Shown piece by piece: positions 1-10,749 of a stretch of DNA of 64,000 nt (position 1 is its first letter; each line of letters starts with the position of its first letter). The stretch comes from Salana multivorans (lineage in GTDB: Bacteria > Actinomycetota > Actinomycetes > Actinomycetales > Beutenbergiaceae), in assembly GCF_003751805.1 (NCBI RefSeq), contig NZ_RKHQ01000001.1:2294001-2358000 (forward strand). The letters run 5' to 3'. The translations under genes were made by a program, and so were the position numbers. The notes beneath the pieces were generated by a model that saw nothing but the letters and a program-made list of their open reading frames with translations, had not been told where the DNA came from and ran no database searches.

Positions 1-1265
1 GGCCGGACCGCTGCTACCTCGCGGTCGACGTGGACGGGCGGCTGGCCGGGTACGCGGGCGTCGCGCTCGACCCCGAGTGGACCGTCATGACGATCGGCGT
101 GCTGCCGTGGGCGCAGCGTCGCGGCATCGCCAGGGCCCTGCTGCACGCGCTCGTCGACGCCGCCCGGCGCGCCGGTGGGACGGAGCTGTTCCTCGAGGTC
201 AAGGCGCACGACGGAGGAGCCCAGCAGCTCTACCGCGACGCCGGGTTCCGACTGGTCGGGCTGCGCCGGCGGTACTACCAGCCGGAGGGCGTCGACGCCG
301 TCGTCATGCGTCTCGACCTCGGCGGGCCGACGCGCCGCGTCGGACCGGTCGGGGCCGAGGCCGTCGCGGCCGACCCTGCCGGGCAGCGGGAGGCGGCCCG
401 GCGGCGGGAGGCGGCCATGGACCCGTTCGTCGACGTCGCGGCGGCGCACGACCTGATCTGGAGCGCGGACCCACCCGTCGTGCTCGACGTCCGCTGGGCG
501 CTCGGGGCGCCGGACGGCCGCGCGGCGTACGCCGCCGGTCACCTGCCCGGCGCGGTGTTCGTCGACCTCGAGACCCAGCTCGCCGCGCCCGCCGCCCCGG
601 AGCTGGGCCGGCACCCGCTGCCCGAGGCGGCCCACCTCCAGGCATCGGCGCGGGCGTGGGGGATCGACACCGGCTCCACCGTCCTGGTCTACGACGACGC
701 CGGCGGCACGTCGGCCGCGCGCGCGTGGTGGCTGCTGCGCTGGGCCGGTCTCGACCGGGTCGCGATCATCGACGGCGGGCTGCGCGCCTGGGTCGACGCC
801 GGGCACCACCTGGAGCAGGGGATGATCCGTCCGCGCCCGGGGAACGTCGTGCTGCGGCCCGGCGGCCTGCCGACGATCGACATCGACGAGGCCGCCGCGT
901 GGACGGCGGACGGCACCGGCGTGCTGCTCGACGCCAGGGCCGGCGAGCGGTACCGCGGCGAGGTCGAGCCCGTCGACCCGCGCGCCGGGCACGTCCCGGG
1001 CGCGACCTCGGCCCCGACCGTCCAGAACCTCACCGAGGCCGGCTGGCTGCGCGAGCGGGCCGAGCTGCTCGACCGGTTCGCCCGGCTCGGCGTGACGCCG
1101 GCGGCCGCGGACGCGCCGCGGGTCGCCGCGTACTGCGGCTCCGGCGTCACCGCGGCGCACACCGTCGCCGTGCTCGCCTCGCTCGGGATCGAGGCCGCGC
1201 TGTTCCCGGGGTCCTGGTCGCAGTGGAGCAACGACCCGGCCCGGCCCGTCGCGACCGGTCCGTAG
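1..1265 (+). CDS. RimI-type N-acetyltransferase fused in frame to a sulfurtransferase (5' partial)
   Basis: The reading frame enters from the window edge (first full codon at 3) and stays open to the TAG at 1263-1265. The first ~100 visible codons are a GNAT domain of the RimI type (ribosomal protein S18 N-alpha-acetyltransferase): acetyl-CoA loop QRRGIA, then AQQLYRDAGF and a C-terminal RRRYYQPEGVDAVVM. After an Ala/Arg-rich linker come two rhodanese domains ending in CGSGVTA (Cys codon 1134-1136), the active-site loop of SseA-type thiosulfate/3-mercaptopyruvate sulfurtransferases. No stop separates the two parts. An ATG at 417 with GGGAGG at 406-411 could start a free 282-residue sulfurtransferase. 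The RimI part belongs next to tsaD as in other actinobacteria; the added sulfurtransferase is unusual. Either a true fusion, or two proteins made by internal initiation. Confidence 0.8.
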   Translation, partial: PDRCYLAVDVDGRLAGYAGVALDPEWTVMTIGVLPWAQRRGIARALLHALVDAARRAGGTELFLEVKAHDGGAQQLYRDAGFRLVGLRRRYYQPEGVDAVVMRLDLGGPTRRVGPVGAEAVAADPAGQREAARRREAAMDPFVDVAAAHDLIWSADPPVVLDVRWALGAPDGRAAYAAGHLPGAVFVDLETQLAAPAAPELGRHPLPEAAHLQASARAWGIDTGSTVLVYDDAGGTSAARAWWLLRWAGLDRVAIIDGGLRAWVDAGHHLEQGMIRPRPGNVVLRPGGLPTIDIDEAAAWTADGTGVLLDARAGERYRGEVEPVDPRAGHVPGATSAPTVQNLTEAGWLRERAELLDRFARLGVTPAAADAPRVAAYCGSGVTAAHTVAVLASLGIEAALFPGSWSQWSNDPARPVATGP

Positions 1266-1328
1266 CGACCGGCCGACCGCGGTGGGACCGGGGCGCCGTG
1301 GGCTGCCCGGACGGACGGCGCGACGGCG

Positions 1329-1976
1329 CTACAGGACGGTGACGGCCTCCGCGGCGTCGAGCCGCGGCGCCCGCGGGTGCGTGCCGCCGGGGGCGGCGGC
1401 GCGTCCGACGTTGAGGACGAGCAGGCTCGTCCAGCCCGACTCCGCGAACAGGTCGGCGTCGAGCCCGGCGGCGTCGAACCCGCCCATCGGCCCGACGTGC
1501 AGGCCTCGCGCGCGCAGCGCGAGGACGAGGTAGCCGATCTGGAGCAGTGCGTTCGTCCGCGCCATGCCCGCGCGGCGCTCGGCGTGCGGCTCGAGCTCGT
1601 CGGCGAGGCCGGCGCGGTGCGGGGCCAGCGTGTCGAGCCGGGAGTGGAAGCGCGGGTCGGCGGCCGCGACCACGGCGAGCGGGGCGGCCAGCGTCTTGGC
1701 GCGGTTGCCCTCGCTCAGGTGTGACACGAGGCGCTCGCGCGCCTCGCCGCGCGGCACGACGGCCAGCCGCAGCGGCGAGACGTTCATCGCCGTCGGCCCC
1801 CACTTCGCCAGGTCGTAGGCGGCGAGCACCTCGGCCGGGTCGACGTCGTCGTCCGTGAAGGCGTTGACGGAGCGGGCCTCGCGGAAGAGCAGGTCGAGCG
1901 CGGCGTCGTCGAGGCCGGCGAGGGCCTCCAGGTCCGTGTCGATCCCGGCGGTGGTCTGGTCGAGCGTGAGCGTCAT
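1329..1976 (-). CDS. nitroreductase-family protein, malonic semialdehyde reductase (RutE/HadB) type
   Basis: 215-residue FMN-dependent nitroreductase-fold protein. It shows the RutE/HadB family features: N-terminal [19 protein letters not shown], the [13 protein letters not shown] segment that contacts flavin, and [12 protein letters not shown] near the C terminus. Family members reduce 3-oxopropionate (malonic semialdehyde) or related aldehydes and nitro compounds with NAD(P)H. It stands alone, divergent from tsaD, with no pyrimidine-degradation genes nearby, so the substrate is open. The ATG at 1976 is chosen because the family N terminus begins there; upstream in-frame codons read antisense through tsaD. 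Confidence 0.78.
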   Translation of the reverse strand: MTLTLDQTTAGIDTDLEALAGLDDAALDLLFREARSVNAFTDDDVDPAEVLAAYDLAKWGPTAMNVSPLRLAVVPRGEARERLVSHLSEGNRAKTLAAPLAVVAAADPRFHSRLDTLAPHRAGLADELEPHAERRAGMARTNALLQIGYLVLALRARGLHVGPMGGFDAAGLDADLFAESGWTSLLVLNVGRAAAPGGTHPRAPRLDAAEAVTVL

Positions 1977-1992
1977 GGTTGCTGGAACAACC
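1977..1992. promoter_or_regulatory. imperfect 16-bp inverted repeat before the RutE-like start
   Basis: GGTTGCTGGAACAACC directly abuts the start codon of the reductase gene on the minus strand, with 5-bp arms GGTTG/CAACC. It lies in the 73-bp divergent gap with tsaD and could be an operator or a short leader hairpin. No family assignment is possible from sequence. Confidence 0.3.
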
Positions 1993-2035
1993 TTTGTCGG
2001 GGCGTCCTTCCCGGCTGTGGCGCAGATCACGCGAG

Positions 2036-2052
2036 TAGGCTCGACGTTCGTG
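2036..2052 (+). promoter_or_regulatory. -10 box and leaderless start of tsaD
   Basis: TAGGCT (2036-2041), 8 bases, then the GTG start at 2050. No Shine-Dalgarno fits, so transcription probably begins at the start codon. Confidence 0.5.
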
Positions 2053-3114
2053 AGTGAGGCGCGCGACCCCCTGGTGCTCGGCATCGAGTCGACCTGTGAC
2101 GAGACCGGTTTCGCGCTCGTGCGCGGACGCGAGCTGCTCGTCGACGTGACGGCCTCCTCGATGGACGAGCACGCCCGGTTCGGCGGGATCGTGCCCGAGG
2201 TCGCCTCCCGTGCCCACCTCGAGGCGTTCGTCCCGACGCTCACGGAGGCGCTCGCCCGCGCCGGTCTGGAGCTGGGTGACGTCGACGCGGTCGCGGTCGC
2301 CTCGGGCCCCGGCCTCGTCGGCTCGCTCACGGTCGGCACGGCGGGGGCCAAGGCGCTCGCGGTCGCCCTCGGCGTCCCGCTCTACGGCGTCAACCACGTC
2401 GTGGGCCACGCGGCCGTCGACGAGCTGGTCGACGGGCCGTTCCCGGAGCGTCTCCTCGCGCTCGTCGTCTCCGGCGGGCACTCCTCGCTGCTCCTGGTGA
2501 ACGACATCGCGACCGACGTCGTCGAGCTCGGCCAGACGCTCGACGACGCAGCCGGCGAGGCCTTCGACAAGGTCGGGCGTCTGCTCGGGCTGCCCTACCC
2601 CGGGGGGCCGCACGTCGACCGGCTCGCCCGCGAGGGCGACCCGGACGCCATCCCGTTCCCGCGCGGCCTGTCCAAGGGCCGCGAGCTCCAGCGTCACCCG
2701 TACGACTTCTCGTTCTCCGGGCTCAAGACCGCGGTCGCCCGCTACCTCGAGGCGCACGAGGACTCGGGTGAGCCGTACTCGAGGGCCGACGTCGCCGCGT
2801 CCTTCTCCGAGGCGGTCGCCGACGTGCTCGTGACCAAGACGCTCCGGGCCGCGCGGCTGCACGAGGTCGGGACCGTCGTCATCGGCGGTGGGTTCTCCGC
2901 GAACTCGCGGCTGCGCGAGCTGGCGGCCGAGCGGTTCGCCGAGGCCGGGATCGAGCTGCGCATCCCACCGATCCGCTACTGCACCGACAACGGCGCGATG
3001 ATCGCCGCGCTCGGGTCGGCGCTCGTCCGCGCCGGTGTTGCCCCGTCGCCGCTCGACCTCGCCGTCGACTCGCAGATGCCGCTCTCGCTCACGTCGGTTC
3101 CCGCCTCGGTCTAG
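2050..3114 (+). CDS. tsaD: tRNA N6-threonylcarbamoyladenosine (t6A37) synthase TsaD
   Basis: 354 residues, the usual length for the family. TsaD transfers the threonylcarbamoyl group to A37 of ANN-decoding tRNAs in the cytoplasm, together with TsaB, TsaC and TsaE. The sequence opens with the ASKHA phosphate-1 motif [12 protein letters not shown] and carries the metal-binding [11 protein letters not shown] (HxxxH), SGGHSSLL, and the late [11 protein letters not shown] and CTDNGAMIA motifs. The GTG at 2050 is chosen from the family N terminus and the -10 box 8 bases upstream. A RimI domain lies two genes upstream and groES-whiB-guaB downstream, the standard actinobacterial order. Its end overlaps the convergent arfB gene by 4 bp. 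Confidence 0.97.
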   Translation: MSEARDPLVLGIESTCDETGFALVRGRELLVDVTASSMDEHARFGGIVPEVASRAHLEAFVPTLTEALARAGLELGDVDAVAVASGPGLVGSLTVGTAGAKALAVALGVPLYGVNHVVGHAAVDELVDGPFPERLLALVVSGGHSSLLLVNDIATDVVELGQTLDDAAGEAFDKVGRLLGLPYPGGPHVDRLAREGDPDAIPFPRGLSKGRELQRHPYDFSFSGLKTAVARYLEAHEDSGEPYSRADVAASFSEAVADVLVTKTLRAARLHEVGTVVIGGGFSANSRLRELAAERFAEAGIELRIPPIRYCTDNGAMIAALGSALVRAGVAPSPLDLAVDSQMPLSLTSVPASV

Positions 3115-3554
3115 TCTCCCGGCCCGGGCCGACGGCGGGCCTGCTTGATCGAGCCCCGCTGCTTCTTCGCCTCGACGCGGCGCTGCTGCGAGCCCCGCGT
3201 CGGCCTGGTCGGGCGTCGACGGGGTCCCGGCGGGGCGAGCGCGGCGGCGACGGCCTCGGCCAGACGTCGCCGGGCCGCCTGTCGGTTGTCGAGCTGGGCG
3301 CGGTGCTCGGACGCGACGACGGTGAGGACGCCGCGCACCAGCCGCGGACCGAGCCGTTCCAGCACGCGCGCGAGCTGCGCCTCCGTCAGGGCCTTCGACG
3401 CGGTGACGTCCCAGCTCAGCTCGACCCGCGAGTCCGTCGTGTTGACGCCCTGACCGCCGGGGCCGGACGCCCGGGAGAAGCGCCAGCTCAGCTCCCGCTC
3501 GGGGATCGTGACGGCGGCCGTCACCCGCAGACCGGTGGGGGCGACGTCGGGCAC
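3111..3554 (-). CDS. arfB: peptidyl-tRNA hydrolase ArfB (YaeJ), stalled-ribosome rescue
   Basis: 147-residue release-factor-like protein with the catalytic GGQ at residues 33-35 in [17 protein letters not shown], and a long basic C-terminal tail rich in Arg, Lys and Gln that in this family enters the empty mRNA channel. ArfB hydrolyses peptidyl-tRNA on ribosomes stalled on mRNAs without a stop codon. The GTG at 3554 is preferred over the GTG at 3572: GACGAT (3561-3566) sits 6 bases before it as a leaderless -10, and the family usually starts just before this point. Confidence 0.92.
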   Translation of the reverse strand: MPDVAPTGLRVTAAVTIPERELSWRFSRASGPGGQGVNTTDSRVELSWDVTASKALTEAQLARVLERLGPRLVRGVLTVVASEHRAQLDNRQAARRRLAEAVAAALAPPGPRRRPTRPTRGSQQRRVEAKKQRGSIKQARRRPGPGD

Positions 3555-3585
3555 CGTCCCATCGTCCCGCACTCGCCGTCCCGGT

Positions 3586-3624
3586 GCGCGGCCCCGACGC
3601 GCGGCCCCGACGCGCGGCTTCGAC
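3586..3624. repeat. three tandem copies of a 13-bp unit
   Basis: GCGCGGCCCCGAC occurs at 3586-3598 and 3599-3611, and as the variant GCGCGGCTTCGAC at 3612-3624. It fills the divergent gap between arfB and the hydrolase gene, just upstream of the latter's -10. Confidence 0.85.
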
Positions 3625-3627
3625 GCG

Positions 3628-3643
3628 TAGGGTCGACGAGGTG
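3628..3643 (+). promoter_or_regulatory. -10 box and leaderless start of the hydrolase gene
   Basis: TAGGGT (3628-3633), 7 bases, then GTG at 3641. This spacing decides the start over the GTG at 3584. Confidence 0.45.
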
Positions 3644-4429
3644 ACCCCGCAGGAGCCGAGCCCGCAGGAGCCAGGCCGGCAGGAGCCGGGCCAGCGCCAG
3701 CCGGCCCTGGTCGAGCGCACCGCCCTCGTCGTCCGGGGCGTCCAGCGCCGCGCGCTGCTGACCCTCCCGCCGGCCGCGCGCCGGGTCGTCGTCCTCGTCC
3801 ACGGGAGCGGCCACGGCGACGCCGAGGGGTTTGGTCCGTACCGCGAAGCGCTCGCGGAGCTGGGCTGCGCGAGCCTCGTCGTCGACAAGGCGATGGAGGG
3901 GTACTCGGCGCTGCGGCGCGACTACGACGCGCTCGCCCGGGACGCGGCGGAGACCGTGGCCTGGGTCCACCGGCGCCTGCCGGGCCTCCCGGTCTCGCTG
4001 CTCGGCTACAGCGAGGGGTCCTGGGTGGCGCTCAAGGCCGCGTCGCTCGTCCCGATCGACCGGCTGGTCCTGTGCTCGGCGCCCCTCGTCCGGCCGAAGG
4101 AGCAGACGGCCCACCACTGGGCGGCCGAGCACGGCCACCTGCCCGGACCGCTCCGGCGGTGCGGCGCGCTGGTCGTGCGCACGGTGCTCGGCTGGACCGA
4201 CTACGGCGACGTCGACCCGCGCCCGGACCTCGCTCGCCTGGGCGTGCCCGTGCTCCTCGTGCTCGGGGGAGAGGACCGCACGCTCGACGTCGCGGGTGCC
4301 GCCCGGGTGCTGGAGGAGCACGTGCGGGGCGAGCGCGCCGTCGTCGTCGAACGGTCGGGCCACGCGCTCCCGGCCGACGGACGGTGGCTCCACCGCGTCG
4401 CGGCGGAGTGGCCGGGCGGCCGGGGCTGA
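3641..4429 (+). CDS. alpha/beta-hydrolase family protein
   Basis: 262 residues. After a Pro/Gln/Glu-rich N-terminal stretch the core has VVVLVHGSGHGD (oxyanion-hole HG), the nucleophile elbow GYSEGS, a late Asp in LGGEDRTLD, and His in ERSGHALP, giving a complete Ser-Asp-His triad. No signal peptide is visible, so it is probably a cytoplasmic esterase or dienelactone-hydrolase-like enzyme of unknown substrate. It stands alone, divergent from arfB. Confidence 0.75.
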   Translation: MTPQEPSPQEPGRQEPGQRQPALVERTALVVRGVQRRALLTLPPAARRVVVLVHGSGHGDAEGFGPYREALAELGCASLVVDKAMEGYSALRRDYDALARDAAETVAWVHRRLPGLPVSLLGYSEGSWVALKAASLVPIDRLVLCSAPLVRPKEQTAHHWAAEHGHLPGPLRRCGALVVRTVLGWTDYGDVDPRPDLARLGVPVLLVLGGEDRTLDVAGAARVLEEHVRGERAVVVERSGHALPADGRWLHRVAAEWPGGRG

Positions 4430-4463
4430 GCCCGGGTGACCGCGGCGGCGACGCCGCGCGTGG

Positions 4464-4478
4464 CAGGCTGGTCCGGTG
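4464..4478 (+). promoter_or_regulatory. -10-like box before the acetyltransferase gene
   Basis: CAGGCT (4464-4469), 6 bases, then GTG at 4476. This is the same arrangement as at several other genes here. Confidence 0.35.
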
Positions 4479-5168
4479 CCCATGACACTCGCCGATCTCT
4501 GGCCCGCCACCGCCGTGCGCGCCCGCGCCGGTGACCTGGAGCTGCGCTGGCCGGACGACGCCGTGCTGCTCGACCTCGCCGAGCTGGCCTCGCGCGGCGT
4601 CCACGCGCCCGACGCGATGCCGTTCCAGGTCCCGTGGACCCGCGGCACGCCGCGCGAGGTCGCGCGCAGCGTGCTGACCTACCAGTGGGGCGTGCGCGGC
4701 CGGGTCGGACCCGAGGCCCTGCAGCTCGAGCTCGCGGTGCTCGTGGCCGGCGAGCCGGTCGGCATGCAGGGCGCGGGCGGCCGCGACTGGGCCGTGCTCC
4801 GGACGGCCGAGACCGGGTCGTGGCTGGGGCGCGAGCACCAGGGCCGCGGCATCGGCTCGCGGATGCGTGCGCTCATGCTCGAGCTGCTCTTCGACGGGCT
4901 CGACGCGCGCGCCGTGACGTCGGGGGCGTGGGCCGACAACGGGCCGTCGAACGCGGTGTCCCGCCGCGTCGGGTACCTCCACGACGGCGACGACGAGATG
5001 GTCAGGGACGGGCGGGCGACGCTGCACCACCGCTACCGGATGACGCGCGAGCGCTGGCTCGAGGTGCGGGACGCGAACCGGCGGCTGCTCGGCGCCCCGG
5101 TCGAGATGTCCGGCGTCCGGGAGCTGCGGGCGGAGCTGGAGCGACCGGGGGACGGCGCCGGGTCCTAG
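4476..5168 (+). CDS. GNAT-family N-acetyltransferase, RimJ/RimL-like
   Basis: 230 residues. The acetyl-CoA loop is SWLGREHQGRGIGSRMRALMLELLF, followed by SGAWADNGPSNAVSRRVGY, typical of RimL-like GNATs. The C-terminal LHHRYRMTRERWLEVR matches the Rv0802c-like group of acyl-CoA transferases. The acceptor is unknown. The GTG at 4476 follows a leaderless-type -10; an ATG two codons later is an equal alternative. Confidence 0.75.
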   Translation: MPMTLADLWPATAVRARAGDLELRWPDDAVLLDLAELASRGVHAPDAMPFQVPWTRGTPREVARSVLTYQWGVRGRVGPEALQLELAVLVAGEPVGMQGAGGRDWAVLRTAETGSWLGREHQGRGIGSRMRALMLELLFDGLDARAVTSGAWADNGPSNAVSRRVGYLHDGDDEMVRDGRATLHHRYRMTRERWLEVRDANRRLLGAPVEMSGVRELRAELERPGDGAGS

Positions 5169-5226
5169 CCGGCACCGCGCGCTGACCGGTGCGGGAGCGG
5201 GCGAGCCGTCGTCGCCCGAGGCGTCG

Positions 5227-6375
5227 CTAGAGCGGCCGGTCGGCCCGCATCTCCCGCGTCAGCAGGTCGACGACGGCCGTGAGCGAGCCGCCGTTGCGGC
5301 GCGCCGCCGCGCGCTGACGCTGGTAGGACGCGCCCATCCGCAGGATCGTCCGCACGCCGTCGAGGTCCTCCAGGCAGCCGAGGCGCTCCGCGACGGGCTC
5401 CAGCGTCCGCAGCCAGGCCGTGACCGAGTCCGTGACGAGCTCCTCGTTCCCCTCGCGGTCGAGGATGATGATGGCGTCCATCCCGTACCGCGCCGAGCGC
5501 CACTTGTTCTCGGTGACGAACCACGGCGGCATCGTCGGCAGCTCGCGGCCCGCGTCCAGCTCGGACGAGAAGTGCTCGACGAGACAGTGGATCAGCGCCG
5601 CCAGCGCGCGCAGCTCCAGCAGCGACGGCGTGCCGTCGCAGATCCGCACCTCCAGCGTGCCGAGGCCGGGTGAGGGGCGGATGTCCCAGCGGACCTCGTT
5701 GAACTCCTCGATGACGCCGGTGTGCACGAGGTCGCCGACGTACTGCTCGAGCTCGCCCCAGTCGGCGAACTGGTAGGGCAGCCCCGCGGTGGGCAGCTGC
5801 TGGAACATGAGGGCCCGGTTCGACGCGTACCCGGTGGTGTCGCCGCCCCAGAACGGGGAGGAGGCCGAGAGCGACTGGAGGTGCGCGAACACCGTGAGCA
5901 GCGCGCGCATGATCGGCAGCACCTTGCGCTGGTCCTCGATCCCGACGTGCACGTGGACGCCGAAGATGAGCATCTGCCGGCCCCACCACTGGGTGCGGTC
6001 GATGAGCGTGGTGTAGCGCTGCTTGTCGGTGACCTTCTGGTCGGTCCAGCGGGCGAACGGGTGGGTCCCGGCGCACATCAGCTCGACCCGGAGCTGGTCG
6101 GTCACCGTGCGCAGCTCCCCGACGGCGCGCTCGATGTCGCGCGCGGCGCCGGCGACGGTCTCGTTCACCCCGGTAACGATCTCGACCGTGTTGAGCAGGA
6201 GCTCCTGCTTGATCATCGGGTGCTCGCTCTGCCCGGGCGGGCGCAGCTCGTCCAGCACCGTCGCCGCGCACTGGCGCAGGTCGCCGGAGTCGGCGTCGAC
6301 GAGCGCGAGCTCCCACTCGATCCCGATGGTCCCGCGGCGCGAGGTCGCGAACGGGACGGGGAAGGGCTGCGCCAT
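5227..6375 (-). CDS. glutamate-cysteine ligase-like carboxylate-amine ligase (YbdK family)
   Basis: 382 residues of the GCS2/YbdK family, ATP-dependent ligases joining glutamate to an amine. Signature segments are TIGIEWELALVDADSGDLR, IKQELLLNTVEIVTGV, FGVHVHVGIED, SSPFWGGDTTGYASNRALMFQQLPTAG-like, and LEVRICDGTPSL. Actinobacteria make mycothiol rather than glutathione, so the product may be gamma-glutamylcysteine or another gamma-glutamyl amide. GGAGGAA lies just upstream of the ATG at 6375. Confidence 0.85.
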   Translation of the reverse strand: MAQPFPVPFATSRRGTIGIEWELALVDADSGDLRQCAATVLDELRPPGQSEHPMIKQELLLNTVEIVTGVNETVAGAARDIERAVGELRTVTDQLRVELMCAGTHPFARWTDQKVTDKQRYTTLIDRTQWWGRQMLIFGVHVHVGIEDQRKVLPIMRALLTVFAHLQSLSASSPFWGGDTTGYASNRALMFQQLPTAGLPYQFADWGELEQYVGDLVHTGVIEEFNEVRWDIRPSPGLGTLEVRICDGTPSLLELRALAALIHCLVEHFSSELDAGRELPTMPPWFVTENKWRSARYGMDAIIILDREGNEELVTDSVTAWLRTLEPVAERLGCLEDLDGVRTILRMGASYQRQRAAARRNGGSLTAVVDLLTREMRADRPL

Positions 6376-6410
6376 CGTTCCTCCAGTGCTCGGGAGCTGC
6401 CGGTGGCGGC

Positions 6411-7682
6411 TCAGGCGGGTGCCGGCGGGTCGACGCGCTCGACGACGACCACGCGGTGCTCGCCCGCGACCCTGGTGAGGATGATCGTCCCCGACGCGGT
6501 TCCGCGCAACGCAAGCTGCTGGCGCAGGCGCGCCGGGTCGAGGTCCCAGCCGCGCTTCTTGATCTCCAGCGTGCCGATCCGACGCTCGCGCAGGTAGGAG
6601 CGCAGCCGCTTGAGCGAGTAGGGCATGACGTCGAGCACGCGGAAGGCCGCGACGCAGCGCCCGGTGTCGTCGTCGGCGGGCAGCCGGTCGCCCGTGAGGA
6701 ACGCGATGGTGGGGTCGAGCAGTCGCGCGTCGAGGAGCTCGGCGAGGCGGTGGACCAGGCCGGCCCGGATGATCGCGCCGTCCGGCTCGAAGACGTAGCG
6801 GCCGACGGCCGCGCCACCGCTCGCGCCCGGTCCGCTCGGCGCCGGCGTGATCGGACCGGTGGGGTCACCGGGGTCGAGCAGCGTCGTCGCGCGGCCGTCG
6901 CGTCCGACGACGACGGCGCCGCGGCCCGTCCCCTCCGGTGCGAGGTCGCCGAACCAGAGGTCGGCCTCCAGGACGTCGCCGGCGACGCTCAGCCACTGGA
7001 CGAGGGCGTCGCCGGGGAGGTCGCGATGGGCGATGCCGGGGCCGAGCTTCATCCCGAGCGCCGGGACGCGCGAGCGCAGGGCGAGCAGGTCGGCGACGGC
7101 GGGGGAGTAGTCCTCGAGGCGGTGCAGCCGCCCCCTGCTGGTGCGCCGCGCCGGGTCGGCCCACACGCCGTCGACGGGTCCCGTCGACGTCCCGGCGAGG
7201 ACGTCCCGCAGGACGTCCGGGTCGAGTGCGTCACCGGCGACGACGCGGGCCTCGGGGAACTGGCGCAGGTTGACGGCGGCAACCAGGGCGGTGACGGGGT
7301 CGCGCTCGACGGCGACGACGTCGAGCGCCATCCCGGCCAGCGCGAGCGCGTCGGCGCCGATGCCGCACCCGAGGTCGGCGACGACGCGGACGCCGGCCGA
7401 CCGGAACCGGTGGGCGTGGCGAGCGGCGACGGACAGGCGCGTCGCCTGCTCGAGGCCGTCCGGCGTGAAGAGCATGTCGGCCGCGAGATCGCCGAACTTG
7501 CCGGTCGCCCGGGCGCGCAGCCGCGACTGCGTGAGCGCCGCCGAGACGAGCTCCGGTGCGAAGCCGGCCTGTCGCAGGGCCGTGCCGAGGGCGAGGCTCT
7601 GCTTCTCGTCGTAGGCCGGAAGGTCCGCGAGGAGGGCCCAGCCCGCGGGTTCGGCCAGCTGTCGCAGCGCCTCGAGATCCAC
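6411..7682 (-). CDS. class I SAM-dependent methyltransferase with C-terminal THUMP-like domain
   Basis: 423 residues. SAM-binding motif I is VVADLGCGIGADALALAG; the acidic end of strand 2 is VAVERD; motif IV-like VWADPARRT follows. The last ~90 residues (SLKRLRSYLRERRIGTLEIKKRGWD) form the THUMP-like domain found in a widespread actinobacterial family of uncharacterised methyltransferases, probably acting on nucleic acid. The GTG at 7682 is chosen: CAGGAT lies 6 bases upstream (7689-7694) and the protein similarity starts at VDLEALRQLAEP. Head-to-tail with the YbdK-type gene at 36-bp spacing. Confidence 0.8.
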   Translation of the reverse strand: MDLEALRQLAEPAGWALLADLPAYDEKQSLALGTALRQAGFAPELVSAALTQSRLRARATGKFGDLAADMLFTPDGLEQATRLSVAARHAHRFRSAGVRVVADLGCGIGADALALAGMALDVVAVERDPVTALVAAVNLRQFPEARVVAGDALDPDVLRDVLAGTSTGPVDGVWADPARRTSRGRLHRLEDYSPAVADLLALRSRVPALGMKLGPGIAHRDLPGDALVQWLSVAGDVLEADLWFGDLAPEGTGRGAVVVGRDGRATTLLDPGDPTGPITPAPSGPGASGGAAVGRYVFEPDGAIIRAGLVHRLAELLDARLLDPTIAFLTGDRLPADDDTGRCVAAFRVLDVMPYSLKRLRSYLRERRIGTLEIKKRGWDLDPARLRQQLALRGTASGTIILTRVAGEHRVVVVERVDPPAPA

Positions 7683-7785
7683 CCCCCGATCCTGCCCCAC
7701 GCTCCGCGGTGCCCCAACCCTCGGGGGTCCGACGCTCGCCGAGCCGGGCCGACGCGGCTCCACCGCGCGCGCCGGGACGCGACAC

Positions 7786-7812
7786 CTGGCACTCGCCTTG
7801 ACCGAGTGCTAA
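7786..7812. promoter_or_regulatory. CIRCE element (HrcA operator)
   Basis: CTGGCACTC, 9 bases, then GAGTGCTAA. The right arm is a perfect CIRCE half-site; the left arm matches TTAGCACTC at 7 of 9 positions. CIRCE binds the repressor HrcA and controls groES/groEL operons. It overlaps the -35 region of the groES promoter. Confidence 0.85.
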
Positions 7813-7826
7813 CTCATTTCTAGAAT
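7798..7826 (+). promoter_or_regulatory. groES promoter
   Basis: TTGACC (7798-7803), 17-bp spacer, TAGAAT (7821-7826): a near-consensus housekeeping promoter embedded in the CIRCE right arm. It predicts a leader of about 155 nt before groES. A short palindrome, CTCATT/AATGAG, surrounds the -10. The rest of the 308-base gap shows nothing else recognisable. Confidence 0.8.
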
Positions 7827-7990
7827 GAGCGAGGCACCGGGACCGGGTGGCAGCGACTCTCGTCGCGGCGGCCCGCGCTCCCCGGAACCACGGGCAGTGA
7901 GCAGATCGTCCGATCCCCGCGACGGCGGCCGGTCGGCGCACTCGTCCTCGTCAACGTTGTCAACTGAAGCTACGGAAGGGGAGGTCCGAC

Positions 7991-8287
7991 GTGTCGGTCT
8001 CCATCAAGCCCCTCGAGGACCGGATCGTCGTCCAGCCGGTCGAGGCGGAGCAGGTCACTGCGTCCGGTCTCGTGATCCCGGACAGCGCGAAGGAGAAGCC
8101 CCAGGAGGGCAAGGTCCTCAGCGTCGGCCCGGGCCGGATCGACGACAAGGGCAACCGCGTCCCGGTCGACGTCGCCGTCGGCGACATCGTCATCTACAGC
8201 AAGTACGGCGGCACCGAGGTCAAGTACGCGGGTGCCGAGTACCTCATCCTCTCGGCGCGCGACGTCCTCGCCATCGTCGAGAAGTGA
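7991..8287 (+). CDS. groES: co-chaperonin GroES
   Basis: 98 residues, normal GroES length. It forms the heptameric lid of the GroEL chamber. Visible features: N-terminal [28 protein letters not shown] containing the mobile loop, [10 protein letters not shown], and the terminal [15 protein letters not shown]. The GTG at 7991 has a strong GGAAGGGGAGG upstream. The gene is monocistronic: two hairpins follow and no groEL is present, although groEL1 follows groES in related genomes. The partner GroEL must be encoded elsewhere. Confidence 0.97.
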   Translation: MSVSIKPLEDRIVVQPVEAEQVTASGLVIPDSAKEKPQEGKVLSVGPGRIDDKGNRVPVDVAVGDIVIYSKYGGTEVKYAGAEYLILSARDVLAIVEK

Positions 8288-8295
8288 CGCTCGCC

Positions 8296-8364
8296 CGCTG
8301 ACGTCGGCCGAGCCGACGTCAGCGAGCAGCAGAACGGGCCCCGGTCTCAGACCGGGGCCCGTTC
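8296..8364 (+). terminator. tandem hairpin terminators after groES
   Basis: Hairpin 1 pairs 8297-8308 with 8312-8323 (12 bp, loop CGA). Hairpin 2 pairs GAACGGGCCCCGGT (8332-8345) with its complement ending at 8364. No U tract, as is common for actinobacterial terminators. Confidence 0.8.
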
Positions 8365-8481
8365 GCTGTCCGTCCGCGACCCTCACCGCGAACAGCAGGA
8401 GCACCGAACGTGTTCTCTGGGGCTCCTCCGCCCCGGGCGCAGGGGGTCACCCGGGGAAGTCGTTCCAGGCCGACAGACTAG

Positions 8482-10722
<2,241 letters not shown>

Positions 10723-10749
10723 GGCCCGGGGCGCCGGCCGAGTCCGGCG

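Noticed and set aside
1147-3888. A 913-codon open frame on the minus strand across tsaD and arfB
   Set aside because: It is antisense to recognisable genes, with Arg/Gly/Ala-rich low-complexity translation; a by-product of high GC content.
5169-5226. Terminator between the acetyltransferase and the YbdK-type gene
   Set aside because: Only weak, interrupted pairing; nothing better than expected in this GC range.
7950-7990. Second groES promoter around the palindrome CAACGTTG
   Set aside because: No -35/-10 pair with proper spacing; the upstream promoter is near consensus.
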